A DNA stretch of 33,077 bases. Source: Lachnospiraceae bacterium. Lineage in GTDB: Bacteria > Bacillota > Clostridia > Lachnospirales > Lachnospiraceae. The first letter of the stretch is position 1, and each line of letters opens with the position of its first letter. The notes under the pieces are model-generated. The model searched no databases and was not told where the DNA came from. It worked only from the letters and a program-made list of their open reading frames with translations. Made by a program: the position numbers and the translations under genes. The stretch is from assembly GCA_009780115.1 (NCBI GenBank), contig WRAQ01000036.1, positions 1-33,077 on the forward strand, written 5' to 3'. This document shows positions 31,417 through 33,077 of this stretch, in pieces.

Positions 31417-31533
31417 TGCAAGGAAGGCAAAAACAACTCGCAGGAACCTTAGGCCGCCTTCTTCCCGGGATAAAACTTGTAATTTACATCAGTTAGGCCG
31501 TAGTGACGGAGAGTGTTTATTGCCTGACTTGCA
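31417..31533 (+). ncRNA. Family A structured RNA element, copy A5 (after fapA)
   Basis: TGCAAG (31417-31422) pairs with CTTGCA (31528-31533). A GA/GA tandem internal loop follows, then AGGCAA (31425-31430) pairs with TTGCCT (31520-31525). The core CCTTAGGCCGCCTTCTTCCC and the hairpin CCGT-AGTG-ACGG (31498-31509) are conserved. Relative to A3, the inner closing stem differs (GGC/GCC against GAT/ATC) with pairing kept. It ends 32 nt before the next gene. Confidence 0.7.
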
Positions 31534-31565
31534 TAACAATAGCAACAAAGGGGGTAAAATAAAAC

Positions 31566-31889
31566 ATGATTATCAACAATCCAATTTCTGTACAGGGCCA
31601 GATAACCAGAGCAACTGACCTCTCAATTATTAAGCAAAATGAAGCCAACCGGGGATTTGTTGAGCAACTTAATATCCAAAAAGTAAAAGAAGACGATGTT
31701 GAAACAAAATCTAAACAAGTATCGGAAAAAGAAGATACCGACAATGAAGGCCAGCGCCATGATGCCAAAGATAAAGGAAAAAACCAGTATTTTGGCAATG
31801 GCGGCAAAGGCCGCAAAAAACCAGATGGCGTGATTATAAAAAAGGGGCCGGGGAATACTGAAATAAAGAGCTTTGATATCAAAATATAA
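31566..31889 (+). CDS. Hydrophilic operon-tail protein, unknown function
   Basis: The 107-aa product has no transmembrane segment. It is rich in Lys, Asp, Glu and Gln, with a Gly/Lys-rich basic C-terminal part and a likely disordered middle. The N-terminus M-I-I-N-N-P-I-S-V-Q-G-Q-I-T-R resembles small proteins following fapA in Lachnospiraceae (recollection). AAAGGGGG about 11 nt before the ATG and tight spacing to the next gene support expression. No function can be assigned. Confidence 0.7.
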   Translation: MIINNPISVQGQITRATDLSIIKQNEANRGFVEQLNIQKVKEDDVETKSKQVSEKEDTDNEGQRHDAKDKGKNQYFGNGGKGRKKPDGVIIKKGPGNTEIKSFDIKI

Positions 31890-31898
31890 AGGAGCATT

Positions 31899-32672
31899 AT
31901 GACCGGAATACAAATAACTTTACTGATTGCCGGCGCTATCATTTTTGTCATCAGTTTTTTTCTTCCGGCAGGGAAACAAAACCGGAGTAACGGGAAAAAA
32001 GGCGAAAATGACATTGCTGTCATAACTGACGATCATGTAAAGTTAATGGTGGAAAGAGAAATCGGCGACTCGAAATCGAATATCAACGAAATTATTGATG
32101 AAACGATTACTTATGCGATGGAAAAAGGTGAGCGGGCGATGGAACGGATCACCAATGAAAAAATTATGGCAATCAACGAATACTCTGATACAGTACTTAA
32201 GGAAATCCACAAAAACCAACAAGAAGTGGTTTTTCTTTATGATATGCTGAATGATAAGCATACAACCCTTTTGGATACAGTCAGCCAGGCGGCGGTGGTC
32301 ACAAATGAAGTAAAACAAGCAAGCGAAGCTGCTATTATTACGACAACTCCGATTGAGATTGAAGTTGAAGAAACTACAGCTTTCAGCCCATTTTCCCCGC
32401 AGAAAATAAAAGTTGATGATTTGCGTATCCTAAAGGACAAGCCTGAAAATGAAAGTCAGACGATAGCAGATATCACCGCAAAGAAGCCGCGCAATATCGA
32501 TGTCCAAATCGGTGATGCCCAAGTTGGCGGAAGCGATGCTAATAATCGTAATAATAATAACGATATTATTTTGGAAATGCACAAAGAAGGCAAGTCAAAT
32601 ATGGCTATCGCCCGGACTTTGGGTTTAGGTATCAGTGAAGTAAAGTTAGTAATTGATTTGTTTGAGTCTTGA
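31899..32672 (+). CDS. Membrane-anchored DUF6115/SwrB-like protein
   Basis: The 257-aa product has one N-terminal transmembrane helix (about 3-22), a coiled-coil segment (about 45-130), a variable middle, and a C-terminal helix-turn-helix-like motif, I-L-E-M-H-K-E-G-K-S-N-M-A-I-A-R-T-L-G-L (about 224-243). Topology and position downstream of sigD recall B. subtilis SwrB, which promotes export-apparatus activation. The match to DUF6115 is from memory. AAAGGAG lies 5 nt before the ATG. Confidence 0.72.
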   Translation: MTGIQITLLIAGAIIFVISFFLPAGKQNRSNGKKGENDIAVITDDHVKLMVEREIGDSKSNINEIIDETITYAMEKGERAMERITNEKIMAINEYSDTVLKEIHKNQQEVVFLYDMLNDKHTTLLDTVSQAAVVTNEVKQASEAAIITTTPIEIEVEETTAFSPFSPQKIKVDDLRILKDKPENESQTIADITAKKPRNIDVQIGDAQVGGSDANNRNNNNDIILEMHKEGKSNMAIARTLGLGISEVKLVIDLFES

Positions 32673-32687
32673 TAACATGGAGGCAAT

Positions 32688-33077
32688 GTGAACCTTAGAC
32701 TATATATGCGTGGTTTGGGAATCGGGATATTAGTGACGGCAGGCATCCTAATTCTGACGGATACCGGGGCATCGGCGATGAGTGATGACGAAATCCGTGA
32801 AAAAGCAAGGACTCTTGGGATGACCGACAATGTTGTTTTGTCACAGATGGCAAGACCCGGTGAAAACGATCCGGAAGCAGATACGTTCGATGATATTGAG
32901 GCAATTCCAATCGGCGAAGACCGGGCAATACACCCCATCCCGGAGGAAAACCCTACGCCGGAGGTAACGCCGGAACCCACTTCGTCTCCGGAATCAACTT
33001 TATCTTTGGAACCAACTTCATCTCCGGAGGTGAGCCCCACGCCGGAAGTCACGCCGGAACCCACTTCATCCCCGGAA
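32688..33077 (+). CDS. Membrane protein with Pro/Thr/Glu repeat tail (3' partial)
   Basis: The gene starts at GTG 32688, preceded by GGAGG (32679-32683), and runs off the window. The 130 visible residues comprise a short basic start, one transmembrane helix (R-G-L-G-I-G-I-L-V-T-A-G-I-L-I-L), a segment S-D-D-E-I-R-E-K-A-R-T-L-G-M, and then a tandem T-P-E-V-T-P-E-P-T-S-S-P-E repeat that is probably an extracellular spacer. In Lachnospiraceae, proteins with this N-terminus can carry a C-terminal MltG/YceG-like part (weak recollection); that part would lie outside the window. Confidence 0.7.
   Translation, partial: MNLRLYMRGLGIGILVTAGILILTDTGASAMSDDEIREKARTLGMTDNVVLSQMARPGENDPEADTFDDIEAIPIGEDRAIHPIPEENPTPEVTPEPTSSPESTLSLEPTSSPEVSPTPEVTPEPTSSPE

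Noticed and set aside
2517-31533. Family A or B as a CRISPR array
   Set aside because: Copies are kilobases apart, separated by genes, and fold internally; there are no regular spacers.
32456-33064. Minus-strand Gly/Ser/Val repeat frame at the window end
   Set aside because: It is the antisense of the Pro/Thr/Glu repeat of the plus-strand gene starting at 32688, which has a good ribosome site and a membrane helix.

Overview
This 33-kb window is one long, co-directional (+ strand) flagellar and chemotaxis super-operon of the Firmicutes fla/che type. Gene order runs fliG(end)-fliH-fliI-fliJ-motE/ylxF-like-fliK-flgD-TIGR02530 protein-flgE-flbD/swrD-motA-motB-fliL-fliM-fliY-cheY-fliO-fliP-fliQ-fliR-flhB-flhA-flhF-flhG-ycgR-cheB-cheA-cheW-cheC-cheD-small membrane protein-sigma28-fapA-two or three operon-end genes. 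It closely follows the Bacillus subtilis fla/che operon, with insertions typical of motile Clostridia (stator genes after flbD, a PilZ gene after flhG, FapA after the sigma factor). Strong AGGAGG ribosome sites, GTG starts, FliY in place of FliN, and a CheC/CheD system all point to a Lachnospiraceae-like clostridium. No plasmid, phage, IS, tRNA or rRNA signal was seen.

Region by region: 1-3984 holds the export ATPase module and a MotE-like protein. 4207-8993 holds hook-length control, hook cap and hook. 9554-11990 holds FlbD, the stator and FliL. 12092-14820 holds the switch and CheY. 14826-20918 holds the type III export gate (FliO/P/Q/R, FlhB, FlhA). 21048-24138 holds placement and number GTPase/ATPase and a c-di-GMP brake. 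24293-28667 holds chemotaxis signalling. 29015-29782 is the sigma-28 gene that would fire late flagellar genes. 29807 to the end holds FapA and operon-tail membrane proteins.

The unusual part is between the genes. About a dozen junctions carry 100-560 nt of highly structured sequence instead of the tight spacing expected in this operon. Two recurrent element families are recognisable by eye. Family A has five copies, before fliJ, flbD, fliQ, flhF and the gene after fapA. It has a conserved core and a closing stem that changes sequence on both sides while staying paired. Family B has three forward copies, before fliI, flhB and flhG, plus two reverse-oriented copies before flbD and flhB. It is a long irregular hairpin of about 140-160 nt, again with compensatory changes. 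Other dyads precede fliK, flgE, fliM and cheC. From memory, a candidate RNA called Termite-flg was described from termite-hindgut metagenomes upstream of flagellar genes. These elements may be that motif or relatives of it, which would suggest a termite-gut clostridium. I could not check this.

All gene calls rest on reading the translated sequence. RNA claims rest on base pairing visible within this window. No search was run.
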